Below, one piece after another: positions 10,801 through 17,929 of a DNA stretch of 64,000 nucleotides; the first letter of the stretch is position 1; each line of letters starts with the position of its first letter. Under the pieces are notes generated by a model that searched no databases, was not told the DNA's origin, and worked only from the letters and a program-made list of their open reading frames with translations. Source of the DNA: Sediminibacterium sp. (GTDB taxonomy: Bacteria; Bacteroidota; Bacteroidia; Chitinophagales; Chitinophagaceae). Position numbers and translations under genes: made by a program. The DNA lies in NCBI RefSeq assembly GCF_019264485.1, contig NZ_JAHVAA010000015.1, positions 204,650 through 268,649 of the forward strand, written 5' to 3'.

Positions 10801-11114
10801 GGATCAATTGTTACACAACCAATCGAGTACGAACCCTGTGCATCGAATATGGGTTGAAACGTAACTCCATGATTTGTTGTTTTCCATACACCACCTGCAG
10901 AACTGGCAACATAGTATTCACTATGATTAGCTGGGTTTACCGCAAAATCTGAAATACGCCCTGAAGTTACTGCAGGACCGATAGACCGAAAACGCAGGTT
11001 GGAAAATGTGGCTGTATTAAATTCCGGAGAACCGGCAGCTTTATTTTGTGCCACACTCATTACCGGTAATAGCATTACCAGTATCCTTACAATGGATTGA
11101 ATAATCAGTTTCAT
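7839..11114 (-). CDS. Exported BNR/sortilin-like beta-propeller protein
   Basis: A 1,091-residue secreted protein. After a signal peptide (IVRILVMLLPVMSVAQ) come many BNR/Asp-box repeats of the form S-x-D-x-G-x-T-W (SEDAGKTWKN, STDGGLTWNA, TTDGGDTWKK, SKDKGQSWEK) filling about residues 40-720 as propeller blades, as in the VPS10/sortilin-like family of Bacteroidota. The C-terminal third has an Ig-like segment and a helical end. Its role is unknown: carbohydrate binding or glycoside hydrolysis are possible, but no catalytic residues can be assigned. The frame is open to 11141, but Met at 11114 starts the signal peptide and is preferred. It appears to be monocistronic. Confidence 0.85.
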   Translation of the reverse strand: MKLIIQSIVRILVMLLPVMSVAQNKAAGSPEFNTATFSNLRFRSIGPAVTSGRISDFAVNPANHSEYYVASSAGGVWKTTNHGVTFQPIFDAQGSYSIGCVTIDPNNSNVIWVGSGENNNQRSLSYGDGIYKSEDAGKTWKNMGLKNSEHIAEIIVDPTNSNIIYVAAYGPVWSEGGERGVYKSTDGGLTWNAIKTVSSYTGCNDLVMDPRNPNVLYASFHQRMRKVFTYIGGGPESALYKTTDGGDTWKKVEGGFPGGELGRIGLAISPVNPDVLYTVVEGKDNKGGIYLSKDKGQSWEKRSGFATSGNYYQEIVCDPQNVNRIFITDVYYKVSDDAGKTVYNLGEINKHIDNHAVWIDPNDTDHLLVGCDGGIYETWDFAKSWDFKSNLPVTQFYKVATDNAYPFYSVHGGTQDNLSLGGPSRTTSGNGIVNSDWYITSIGDGFETQVDQSNPDIIYAQSQYGGLVRFDRKSGEYYGIKPSEGENEAAYRWNWDAPLLISQHDNARLYFGANKVFRTDDRGNSWKVISPDLTRQIDRNKFEVMGKVWSVDAIAKNGSTDIFGQLTSIAESKLNPEMLWVGTDDGLIQLTTDGGKNWTKFDKLPGVPEMSYVHQIIASLHDVNTAYVCFNHHRYGDFKPYVLKTTDAGKTWKPIQSNLPQRGSVYSIAEDHVDRDLLFAGTEFGVFFSNNGGQEWIQLKAGLPVAAVRDIEIQRRENDLVLATFGRGFYILDDYSVLRSFKKETMAKDAVIFPVKESLMYIERFPLGLRDKGHLGSSYFSTPNPPVGAVFNYYIKSESKKLKDIRTENEKAKNEKGEKVYYPSIDSLRLEDNQPDPYLLFTIRDKAGDVVRHLKAPAKKGLQKIVWDFRYATPAPVVGRTIPAPDQLFGGEEKGHLAMPGEYTVSLSKYEDGQLTEIAGPVSFTCKLLQQSSLPVNMEDNLSFYKQVASLRKAVSATTDIYATMRTRLANINAAAQDIAASPKAVVEKAYALTLKLNEIGIQLTGDATKSRREFETPPSVAARVGDVEGGVWNSTSAITTTYRNDYAIASKGLSSVLTAMRKLDEEILALEKQLELNKAPYTPGRWPDWK

Positions 11115-11140
11115 ATGATTAGCATTAGCTTGGTTAATCA

Positions 11141-11157
11141 TCCCGTTACAAACGGGA
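11141..11157. repeat. 7-bp perfect inverted repeat ahead of the BNR gene
   Basis: TCCCGTT and AACGGGA flank a 3-base loop, 27-43 bases upstream of the chosen start. This could be a leader hairpin or an operator; no second copy was noticed. Confidence 0.4.
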
Positions 11158-11233
11158 CAGCATTAAATATAAGGAAAAAAATTACGGAAGGAAGCCTGAA
11201 ATGACGAATGAATAATAATGCAGGAACTGTCTG

Positions 11234-11596
11234 TTATTTCACTACCTGAAACTTACCAGACTCCACAATACGATTACGCTGATCGCGTAATTGGTAAATA
11301 TAAAGACCACGGTAATACTGGTCATCGAGGTTGATGACTACTTTGGGTTCAGTGATACGAACTTCTGTCATACGCTTGCCGAGGAAATTACAGATTAAGA
11401 GGCTGTAAGTTTTATCAACCGATTTGTCAAACTCAAAGTTAATAACGGTGGTAGCAGGGTTGGGATAGAAACGGGTTACTTTAGATTGCAGTTCGGGGAA
11501 CTCCGTGAGCTTACCCACATTAAACACCGGGTCGGATGCAAAGCTGCTTCCGAGGGTCATGCATACCAGTAAAAGTATTGTGTACCTTTTTCCCAT
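11234..11596 (-). CDS. Small exported protein that is essentially a T9SS sorting domain
   Basis: A 120-residue protein with a signal peptide (to about residue 20) and little else but a type A T9SS C-terminal sorting domain (Por_Secre_tail-like): RFYPNPATTVINFEF at the start, a central KVVINL strand and the end GLYIYQLRDQRNRIVESGKF. Such tails normally follow a large cargo domain and direct crossing of the outer membrane by PorU-type sortase. Here only about 20 residues separate signal and tail. It could be a remnant of a larger protein, although the ORF is intact. Confidence 0.8.
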   Translation of the reverse strand: MGKRYTILLLVCMTLGSSFASDPVFNVGKLTEFPELQSKVTRFYPNPATTVINFEFDKSVDKTYSLLICNFLGKRMTEVRITEPKVVINLDDQYYRGLYIYQLRDQRNRIVESGKFQVVK

Positions 11597-11670
11597 GGGT
11601 TTAATAATACTCTAAATTAGTTAAATGATGTGATTTTTACAAAAAGGACTGTTAAAACCCGGGGAATAAT

Positions 11671-11698
11671 GAATATTGAATGTAGAATATTGAATGTA
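11671..11698. repeat. Two tandem copies of a 14-bp unit
   Basis: GAATATTGAATGTA occurs twice back to back. The same GAATATTGAAT-type word appears in the inverted repeats at 11796-11840 and 29777-29853. Confidence 0.75.
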
Positions 11699-11795
11699 GA
11701 AGTGGTGAATTGGGCTTTTTTGTGTTCCTCTACTCTTTTTTTGCTTAACTGCTATAGATAAATAGGGGGCTTGAAAAAGACAGGAAGAATAATGA

Positions 11796-11840
11796 ATATC
11801 GAATATCCAACTTCGAAATTCGATATTGGATATTCGATAT
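11796..11840. repeat. 15-bp inverted repeat downstream of the peroxiredoxin gene
   Basis: Arms 11796-11810 and 11826-11840 (ATATCGAATATCCAA and complement) are perfect. It ends 11 bases before the peroxiredoxin stop codon on the minus strand, so it lies in that transcript's 3' region. Confidence 0.75.
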
Positions 11841-11850
11841 TATACTGTTC

Positions 11851-12321
11851 TTACAGACTATTAAGTGTTTGCTGGATAGCTGCAAAATTCGGTAGATCAC
11901 CGGGTGTCGGACATACTTCTGCATATCTAACCACTCCTGCAGCATCAATTACAAAAGCAGCACGTTTGCTTACACCCTGCATTTCAAAAGCCGGGAAAGT
12001 ATCGTATAAAACGCCAAATGCTTTGGCTGCTTCTTTATTAAAATCGCTCAGCAACTGAAAATTCAGTTTCTGTTCGTCGCGGAATTTACCCAATGAAAAA
12101 AGTGAATCTACCGATACACCAAACACCACTGCATTGGTATTATTATACAATGAGATATTATCGCGAACATTACATAACTCGGTTGTACATACACCTGTAA
12201 ATGCCAAAGGGAAAAAAAGTACTACTACATTTTTTCCTTTTTGGTCTGCCAATGATACTTTGTTCTTGTCTGTGTCGAAAAGAGAAAAATCGGGTGCCAC
12301 TGCACCGGCCTGAATACTCAT
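11851..12321 (-). CDS. Peroxiredoxin (AhpC/TSA family)
   Basis: A 156-residue thioredoxin-fold peroxidase that reduces hydrogen peroxide and alkyl peroxides in the cytosol. The peroxidatic motif PLAFTGVCTTELC holds the active-site Thr and Cys; the second Cys five residues on and a later Cys at VCPTP are candidate resolving residues. The N-terminal GAVAPDFSLFDTD is typical of the family. Length suits a 1-Cys or AhpE-like peroxiredoxin. It stands alone on the minus strand. Confidence 0.9.
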   Translation of the reverse strand: MSIQAGAVAPDFSLFDTDKNKVSLADQKGKNVVVLFFPLAFTGVCTTELCNVRDNISLYNNTNAVVFGVSVDSLFSLGKFRDEQKLNFQLLSDFNKEAAKAFGVLYDTFPAFEMQGVSKRAAFVIDAAGVVRYAEVCPTPGDLPNFAAIQQTLNSL

Positions 12322-12388
12322 ATGATTTGATTTAATTGTTGAACGATACTATAAAAAACAATAATAGGTGAAAAAAGTTGAATGCAAT

Positions 12389-13045
12389 TTACAATTGCAT
12401 TTCAGGAACGTGATCGGGTATGATCAGCTTACCTGCTGTTTTGGCCCTTATTTCCTCCACACTAACACCGGGAGCGCGTTGCAGTAATACAAACCCTTCT
12501 GCAGTAATATCAAGTGCGGCTAATTCTGTCACTACTTTTTTTACACAACCCACACCTGTGAGTGGCAAACTGCATTTAGGTAATAATTTACTTTCTCCTT
12601 TCGGATTGGTATGCATCATGGCTACGATGATATTTCTGGCACTGGCTACCAGATCCATGGCACCGCCCATGCCTTTTACCATTTTACCCGGTATTTTCCA
12701 GTTGGCTATATCGCCTGTTTCACTTACTTCCATAGCACCTAATACTGTCAGGTCAATTTTTCCGGCCCTGATCATGCCGAAACTTTCAGCACTGTCGAAG
12801 AATGCACCACCGGGTATTACTGTTACGGTTTCTTTACCTGCATTAATCAGATCAGCATCTATTGCTTCTTCTGTGGGGTATGGACCCATTCCCAAAATAC
12901 CATTCTCACTCTGAAAAATAACCGTCATACCATCAGGAATAAAATTAGACACAAGCGTGGGTATGCCGATGCCAAGATTTACATACATGCCATCCCGCAG
13001 TTCCTGTGCAATTCTTTTTGCGATACCAAATTTATCTAAAGCCAT
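12389..13045 (-). CDS. scoB: 3-oxoacid CoA-transferase subunit B
   Basis: A 218-residue beta subunit of succinyl-CoA:3-ketoacid (acetoacetate) CoA-transferase. The catalytic glutamate lies in [14 protein letters not shown], and [30 protein letters not shown] is typical. With subunit A, which lies upstream on the same strand, it moves CoA between succinate and acetoacetate in ketone-body or branched-chain catabolism. The 93-base gap between the subunits holds a 16-bp hairpin. Confidence 0.93.
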   Translation of the reverse strand: MALDKFGIAKRIAQELRDGMYVNLGIGIPTLVSNFIPDGMTVIFQSENGILGMGPYPTEEAIDADLINAGKETVTVIPGGAFFDSAESFGMIRAGKIDLTVLGAMEVSETGDIANWKIPGKMVKGMGGAMDLVASARNIIVAMMHTNPKGESKLLPKCSLPLTGVGCVKKVVTELAALDITAEGFVLLQRAPGVSVEEIRAKTAGKLIIPDHVPEMQL

Positions 13046-13084
13046 GAGATAAGTTATTTTAATATTTTGTTAGGGTAGATCAAA

Positions 13085-13146
13085 GTGAGTAGTCAGTAGT
13101 GAGTAATTTGTTTCTCCTAACTCCTAACTTACTACTGACTACTCAC
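13085..13146. repeat. 16-bp inverted repeat of AGTAGTGAGT words between scoA and scoB
   Basis: Arms 13085-13100 and 13131-13146 are perfectly complementary (GTGAGTAGTCAGTAGT and complement) around a 30-base loop. The same word family forms the hairpins at 16351-16459 and 50714-50751. Confidence 0.85.
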
Positions 13147-13843
13147 TACTCACTAACTTCACTGTCTTCCGCTCAATTCTTTTTGCATAATTCTTTCCTT
13201 CAAATATGCGATGTACATATACACCGGCAACATGAATTTCATCGGGATCGAGTTCTCCCGGCTGCACCAGGTGTTCTACTTCTGCAATCGTAATATTGCC
13301 GGCCTTTGCCATTGATGTAGAGAAATTGCGTGTTGTTTTTCTGAAGACCAGGTTACCCAATGTATCGCCTTTCCAAGCTTTCACCATTGCAAAATCTGCA
13401 TGAAGTGCCATTTCCATCAGGTGTGGTTTATTATTGAATACACGTACTTCTTTTCCTTGTGCTATTTCGGTACCGTAACCTGCGGGTGTAAAAAATGCAG
13501 GGATACCCATACCGGCCATTTGTATACGCGTAGCCAGCGTTCCCTGAGGAATAAGATCAACTTCCAGTTCTCCACTCAGCAACTGTCTTTCAAACTCCGC
13601 ATTCTCTCCCACATAGCTGCTGATCATTTTTTTGATCTGTCTTGTCTTGAGTAATAAGCCCAGTCCGAAATCATCCACACCTGCATTATTCGAAATACAG
13701 GTAAGTCCTTTTATTCCTTTCTCTACCAATGCTGCTATAGAATTTTCCGGTATACCATTCAGGCCAAATCCACCTAACATCAGTGTAGCGCCATCCTGTA
13801 TATCATTAATAGCTTCCGCAGCATTCCTGTATACTTTATTCAT
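13139..13843 (-). CDS. scoA: 3-oxoacid CoA-transferase subunit A
   Basis: A 234-residue alpha subunit partner of scoB. The CoA-binding glycine-rich region GATLMLGGFGLNGIPE is at residues about 18-33, and TCISNNAGVDDFGLG and FFTPAGYGT fit the type I CoA-transferase family. Its C-terminal codons run into the right arm of the intergenic hairpin. The pair is transcribed scoA then scoB. Confidence 0.93.
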   Translation of the reverse strand: MNKVYRNAAEAINDIQDGATLMLGGFGLNGIPENSIAALVEKGIKGLTCISNNAGVDDFGLGLLLKTRQIKKMISSYVGENAEFERQLLSGELEVDLIPQGTLATRIQMAGMGIPAFFTPAGYGTEIAQGKEVRVFNNKPHLMEMALHADFAMVKAWKGDTLGNLVFRKTTRNFSTSMAKAGNITIAEVEHLVQPGELDPDEIHVAGVYVHRIFEGKNYAKRIERKTVKLVSSE

Positions 13844-13856
13844 AGATCAGTTGCAT

Positions 13857-14228
13857 TTATTTTTTGGGTTGCCCTCTTTCAATTTCATACCGCTTTAAAC
13901 GTTCTCTGTTTGAGAGTGCATCAAGTGAATCGAGAAGGCGTTTAAAAGAAACAGGCCGGCCTTCATAATAGCGGTAACTGGCAAAATATCTTTCCCGCGA
14001 AACACCATGTATTTTGAAAACCATTTCATACAATTTCACGTCTTCCTTGTTCCGGATGGCATTGGTATCCTGTATGATCTTTCTGTTGAACCATTCGTCG
14101 GCTTTCATCATATCCCACATAATCAGTTTCATACTATCAACGGGTATAATAGCTGTTTTCGTTTCATTCCTACAGCTCATCTGCATTAGGAACAGGAAGA
14201 CTATACATGCACCGGTCATTACTCTCAT
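13857..14228 (-). CDS. DUF4296 lipoprotein
   Basis: A 123-residue predicted lipoprotein: the hydrophobic start FLFLMQMSC supplies a lipobox-like site with Cys at about residue 19. The helical body (MWDMMKADEWFNRKI, VFKIHGVSRERYFASYRYYEGRP) fits DUF4296, a Bacteroidota-restricted family of unknown function. Its start overlaps the stop of the DUF4835 gene by four bases. Their conserved neighbourhood with coaBC, rpoZ and bamD suggests an envelope role, but this is inference. Confidence 0.8.
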   Translation of the reverse strand: MRVMTGACIVFLFLMQMSCRNETKTAIIPVDSMKLIMWDMMKADEWFNRKIIQDTNAIRNKEDVKLYEMVFKIHGVSRERYFASYRYYEGRPVSFKRLLDSLDALSNRERLKRYEIERGQPKK

Positions 14229-15145
14229 CGCAGTTCTTCTTTATATTTTGATGCGTTGATCACATCCAGTTCACTCAGTAATTCAACCGCTTTGGCTTTT
14301 TCTCCGGCAGGCGCCTTTTTAAATACACCCACCAACTCCTGGTACTTACCCTGCATAAAGAATTGCTGAATCATGGTATTCGGATTTTCCTTACCAAATG
14401 TTTGCAACTGTATCAGCGCATTGATAATACCCGCCCTAGCTTCAGCTTCTTTATCGTATAAATTATCAAGCCCCTTTCTGTAATAACCGTAAATGATATC
14501 GTGTATGGTATTATACCTTGTATTAATCAGGTTTTCGTTGAGCCAGTATCGGTTTCTCAACCCGTCAAAAATTCTCCAGCCCGAAATACCCCTTCCTTCC
14601 GGTGCATTGTTTACAATATTCTGTGCTCTCCTGAAATAGGCTTCTCCTGCTTTGGGTGCAAAAGAATCGTAATCGAGTCCGAGAATGGTATACGCATAAA
14701 AAGCAAAAATGGCCGTTAAATTGGCTACAGTTGCATCGGTACCCTGTACCCTGTTTTCATTAAACTCTACTGGCTGGAATTCTACATATTTAAATGCCAC
14801 ATCTGCATCCTGAAAATTAATCATGGCTGCCTGGTACGATGAATGATACACGGGTCTTGCTGCCTGAATATTTAAAGAAGCTTTATAAATATTCGGCTCC
14901 AGAACACTTTCAATATTGAGGATAAAACTGCACTCTATCTTTTCATTTTGTTTATAGTTATCATTCGTCCATTTTCTGTTGTTCAGCAAATTAGTCAACT
15001 GATTCTGCAGGGTGGTAAATATTTTTCTGTCGATATTGGTCGTTACCCTGTTCGATAATACGGTTACCCTTGCCTGCAGTTCCTGGGCACCCGCTTCGCA
15101 TACAATGCATGCAAGCAATAATAGACTGATGATTTTTTTATACAT
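14225..15145 (-). CDS. DUF4835 exported protein
   Basis: A 306-residue protein with a signal peptide (LLLLACIVCEAGAQ). The start ELQARVTVLSNRVTTNIDRKIFTTLQNQLTNLLNNRKW and the later ARPVYHSSYQ match DUF4835, a Bacteroidota family of unknown function. It overlaps the end of coaBC by eight bases and the next gene by four, so it is translationally coupled on both sides. Confidence 0.85.
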   Translation of the reverse strand: MYKKIISLLLLACIVCEAGAQELQARVTVLSNRVTTNIDRKIFTTLQNQLTNLLNNRKWTNDNYKQNEKIECSFILNIESVLEPNIYKASLNIQAARPVYHSSYQAAMINFQDADVAFKYVEFQPVEFNENRVQGTDATVANLTAIFAFYAYTILGLDYDSFAPKAGEAYFRRAQNIVNNAPEGRGISGWRIFDGLRNRYWLNENLINTRYNTIHDIIYGYYRKGLDNLYDKEAEARAGIINALIQLQTFGKENPNTMIQQFFMQGKYQELVGVFKKAPAGEKAKAVELLSELDVINASKYKEELR

Positions 15146-16334
15146 GCAGGTGCTTTATGATAAATGAAACAATATCTGTCGCTACTTCTTTCTTTGATTT
15201 CAAGGCCACTTTCATTTCTTCTCCCGACTGATGAAAGATGGTTACCGTATTGGTATCAACACCAAAGCCCGCATCTTTATCGTTCAGTGAATTTAATACA
15301 ATACCATCCGCATTTTTTGCCTTGAGTTTACTGAGCGCATTCTCTTTTTCATTATTGGTTTCCAATGCAAAACCCAGCAGAAACTGACCCTTCTTTTTTT
15401 GCTGACCCAATTGATGTAAAATGTCTTTGTTCTTTACCAATTCAATGCTCCATTCATCCTGCTTTTTCTTGATCTTCTCCTGTGAAGCCAGTACAGGCTT
15501 ATAATCTGCTACAGCTGCCGACATTACTGCAATAGCCGCACCATCGAATGCTGCCACGGCTGCGTTATACATATCATCTGCCGATACTACGGGCTTTATA
15601 GTAATCCCTTTATAATTTGTTTGCTGACTTGTTGGACCTGTAATCAAGGTTACATCTGCGCCACGCAGGTATAATTCTTCTGCAATGGCAAAACCCATTT
15701 TACCCGATGAATGATTGCCGATAAAACGAACGGGGTCAATGGCTTCATAAGTGGGGCCCGCGGTAACCATTGCTTTCTGTCCTTTCAGTTCATCGGTTCT
15801 GAAAAAATTTTCTATCAGGTACTGGCCTATTTCTTCCGGCTCGGCCATTCTTCCATCACCAAATAAACCACTTGCCAATTCACCTTTGCCTACTTCTATC
15901 AGGTGATTGCCATCTTTTACCAGTTGCACCAGGTTTCTTTTAGTGGAGGGATGATGCCACATGTCTTCATCCATGGCGGGCGCTATTACCACCGGACAGG
16001 TAGCAGAGAGATATACAGCCAGTAATACATTATCACATAAACCATTGGCCATTTTAGCCAATGTATTACAACTAAGCGGAGCTATCAGCATTACATCGGC
16101 CCAACGACCCAGCATTACATGGTTCGACCAGGCATCGCCTTCTACCAGGTCATGTATCACTGTGTTTTTAGATAATGTGGAGAGTACAACAGGTGAGGCA
16201 AATTCACGGGCTGCAGGTGTCATCACTACTTTTACTTCAGCACCCGCTTTTATTAGCAGGCGAACCAGTGTAATGGTTTTATAAGCAGCAATGCTTCCTG
16301 TGATGCCGATGAGTATTTTTTTTCCTTTTAGCAT
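15138..16334 (-). CDS. coaBC: Bifunctional phosphopantothenoylcysteine decarboxylase / phosphopantothenate-cysteine ligase
   Basis: A 398-residue enzyme of CoA synthesis. The N-terminal flavoprotein (CoaC) has GITGSIAAYKTI, APLSCNTLAKMANGLCDN and the substrate clamp PAMDEDMW (Asp where many family members have Asn). The C-terminal CoaB half starts at about residue 190 with TAGPTYEAIDPVRFIGNHSS and holds the CTP-dependent ligase Lys-rich loop. It is part of a minus-strand run bamD, rpoZ, coaBC, DUF4835, DUF4296. Confidence 0.95.
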   Translation of the reverse strand: MLKGKKILIGITGSIAAYKTITLVRLLIKAGAEVKVVMTPAAREFASPVVLSTLSKNTVIHDLVEGDAWSNHVMLGRWADVMLIAPLSCNTLAKMANGLCDNVLLAVYLSATCPVVIAPAMDEDMWHHPSTKRNLVQLVKDGNHLIEVGKGELASGLFGDGRMAEPEEIGQYLIENFFRTDELKGQKAMVTAGPTYEAIDPVRFIGNHSSGKMGFAIAEELYLRGADVTLITGPTSQQTNYKGITIKPVVSADDMYNAAVAAFDGAAIAVMSAAVADYKPVLASQEKIKKKQDEWSIELVKNKDILHQLGQQKKKGQFLLGFALETNNEKENALSKLKAKNADGIVLNSLNDKDAGFGVDTNTVTIFHQSGEEMKVALKSKKEVATDIVSFIIKHLHV

Positions 16335-16350
16335 GGTCGTTGAATAGTGA

Positions 16351-16459
16351 GTAGTGAGTAGTCAGTAGTGAGTAAAGAAGGCTGACGACACTTGGGTCTT
16401 AACCTTACATTGAATCAGCCTACCTCACTACTCACCACTCACTACTGACTACTCACTAC
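16351..16459. repeat. 23-bp perfect inverted repeat between rpoZ and coaBC
   Basis: Arms 16351-16373 and 16437-16459 are perfectly complementary and made of GTAGTGAGTAGTC-type words, with a 63-base loop. The family is also found at 13085-13146 and 50714-50751. Confidence 0.88.
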
Positions 16460-16474
16460 CCTTCCTCAAAGTAA

Positions 16475-16507
16475 CAAAAAAACGACAGTCATAATAACTG
16501 TCGTTTT
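16475..16507 (-). terminator. Intrinsic terminator after rpoZ
   Basis: An 11-bp stem (AAAACGACAGT at 16479-16489, complement at 16497-16507) with a 7-base loop; read on the minus strand it is followed by a run of T. It lies 27 bases past the rpoZ stop and should separate bamD-rpoZ from coaBC. Confidence 0.85.
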
Positions 16508-16533
16508 CATAAAATTATTTCAGGATAAGCGCC

Positions 16534-16857
16534 TTATCTGAAAAGGTCGTTATCGTTGTTTCTTCTGTGGTAGATTTTACCTTCCATGAATTCCTGTGTT
16601 GCGAGAATGGCCGGATTGGGCATTTTCTCATAGGCACGTGAAATTTCAATCTGCTCTTTGTTCTCATGAATCTCTTCCAGGCTGTCTGTATGACTGGCAA
16701 ACTCTTCCAGTTTATTGTGCAGCTCTTCTCTCAGCGACACATTGATCTGGTTGGCTCTGCGCGCAATGATAGCGATAGATTCGTAGAGGTTACCTGTTTT
16801 CGCTTTAATCGATATCAGGCTTTTTGTTTCAACCACACTAGCGGTATTAGCGCTCAT
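16534..16857 (-). CDS. rpoZ: RNA polymerase omega subunit (Rpb6-like)
   Basis: A 107-residue omega subunit of the Bacteroidota type, which helps assemble RNA polymerase. The core KTGNLYESIAIIARRANQIN is the conserved Rpb6/omega segment, followed by an acidic helix and AYEKMPNPAILATQEFMEGKI. Start 16857 (MSANTAS) is preferred; an in-frame ATG at 16878 would deepen the overlap with bamD. With the chosen start the overlap is 11 bases, implying coupling. Confidence 0.85.
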   Translation of the reverse strand: MSANTASVVETKSLISIKAKTGNLYESIAIIARRANQINVSLREELHNKLEEFASHTDSLEEIHENKEQIEISRAYEKMPNPAILATQEFMEGKIYHRRNNDNDLFR

Positions 16858-17671
16858 TTGCCTTCTTAGCTTGCTCATTTTTCTGGTTTTTAATATAATT
16901 TGTTGATTGTAATTTGAATTTATTTACTTCATCCAGGTACTTACTGTCTGCATAGCGATCCTGGAAATCCACACATTCTGAAATCACTTTTTCAAAACGT
17001 TCTTTCTGTTTCTCTTCATAACTCATCTCCGCATAACGGAAATAAGCTTTTATCACCTGCAGCTTGTATTCATCTGCTCTTTTTGAATCGGGGAAATTAT
17101 CCGATACATTGGCGAATGCTATGGCTGCTGCTTTATAGAAACCGAGGTTATAATAGAGCTCTGCTCCTTTAAACTCTTTGGCTTCCAGTTTCTCTCTGCA
17201 CTTATCAATAATATCAGTTGCATCCTGCACCCTTTTCGAACTCGGGTGTGTATTAATAAATACCTGCATCAACTGCATGGTTTTATTGGTATTGGTCTGA
17301 TCAAGATCTACCTTGGGCGACTGTTTGAAATAACAGTAGGCACGCATATAATCGCACTCCTCTCCCTTGGTACTGTTCGGGAAGTTTTCTACAAAACTCT
17401 TAAACAGGTTCTCCGCATTCAGGTAATCGGCCTGGTAATAATATGAGTAGGCGAACTTGTAATACATGTCCTCATACCTTGCTGTTCCTTTTACATATGG
17501 AAAGATGTCTTCAAAGAGCACTTGTGCCTTGGTATAATCTTTCTTTGCGTAATACTGTTCCGCCATCTTATACTTATACTCATAATCCTTACTCTTTAAG
17601 GTCTTAGAGAACTTATTGGAGCAGGAAACCAATATAACAGATGCCAGTAAAATGAGTCCGATCCTATTCAT
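16847..17671 (-). CDS. bamD: Outer membrane assembly lipoprotein BamD
   Basis: A 274-residue lipoprotein of the BAM complex, which folds beta-barrel proteins into the outer membrane. The signal ends in a lipobox (VILVSCSNK, Cys at residue 17). TPR-like helices follow (YYAKKDYTKAQVLFEDIFPY, YLNAENLFKSFVENFPNS, FYKAAAIAFANVSDNFPDS), matching the BamD/YfiO fold. ATG 17671 is chosen over 17683 because a promoter box sits just before it. Confidence 0.92.
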   Translation of the reverse strand: MNRIGLILLASVILVSCSNKFSKTLKSKDYEYKYKMAEQYYAKKDYTKAQVLFEDIFPYVKGTARYEDMYYKFAYSYYYQADYLNAENLFKSFVENFPNSTKGEECDYMRAYCYFKQSPKVDLDQTNTNKTMQLMQVFINTHPSSKRVQDATDIIDKCREKLEAKEFKGAELYYNLGFYKAAAIAFANVSDNFPDSKRADEYKLQVIKAYFRYAEMSYEEKQKERFEKVISECVDFQDRYADSKYLDEVNKFKLQSTNYIKNQKNEQAKKANER

Positions 17672-17680
17672 ACAAGTTGG

Positions 17681-17688
17681 CAAAATTA
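17681..17688 (-). promoter_or_regulatory. -7 box TAATTTTG for bamD
   Basis: Perfect TAnnTTTG on the minus strand, ending ten bases before the bamD ATG at 17671, which implies a very short leader. Confidence 0.55.
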
Positions 17689-17773
17689 GTTAATTACCGG
17701 CAATTTAGAAACTTGAATTGGAGAATTGATTATCAGGGAGTTAAGAAAAAGGTAAAAAACAGGACAACAGAAC

Positions 17774-17866
17774 AACAGAAGAACAGAGAAACAGAGAAAT
17801 GTCCAATTTCCATTGATTCCCTACGCTTCGACGTTGGAAATTCTTCTGTTTCTCTGTTCTTCTGTT
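17774..17866. repeat. 22-bp inverted repeat of AACAGAGAAACAGAG words
   Basis: Arms 17774-17795 and 17845-17866 are perfect complements. Inside the loop a second 8-bp pair (AATTTCCA at 17805-17812, TGGAAATT at 17835-17842) extends the fold. The same word family is in the 28-bp hairpin at 29777-29853. It sits between rpsA and bamD. Confidence 0.88.
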
Positions 17867-17905
17867 AAAAGAAAAAGCTGCTCTGCACAGCAGAACAGCC
17901 TTTTT
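17867..17905 (-). terminator. Intrinsic terminator of rpsA
   Basis: Stem 17877-17886 / 17890-17899 (one G-T pair) with a 3-base loop; in the minus direction it is followed by TTTTTC. It lies 25-60 bases after the rpsA stop. Confidence 0.85.
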
Positions 17906-17929
17906 CTTTACCTATTCAAACGAAGACGA

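Noticed and set aside
12420..12914. 164-codon plus-strand frame in scoB
   Set aside because: Antisense to a conserved enzyme; no independent signal.
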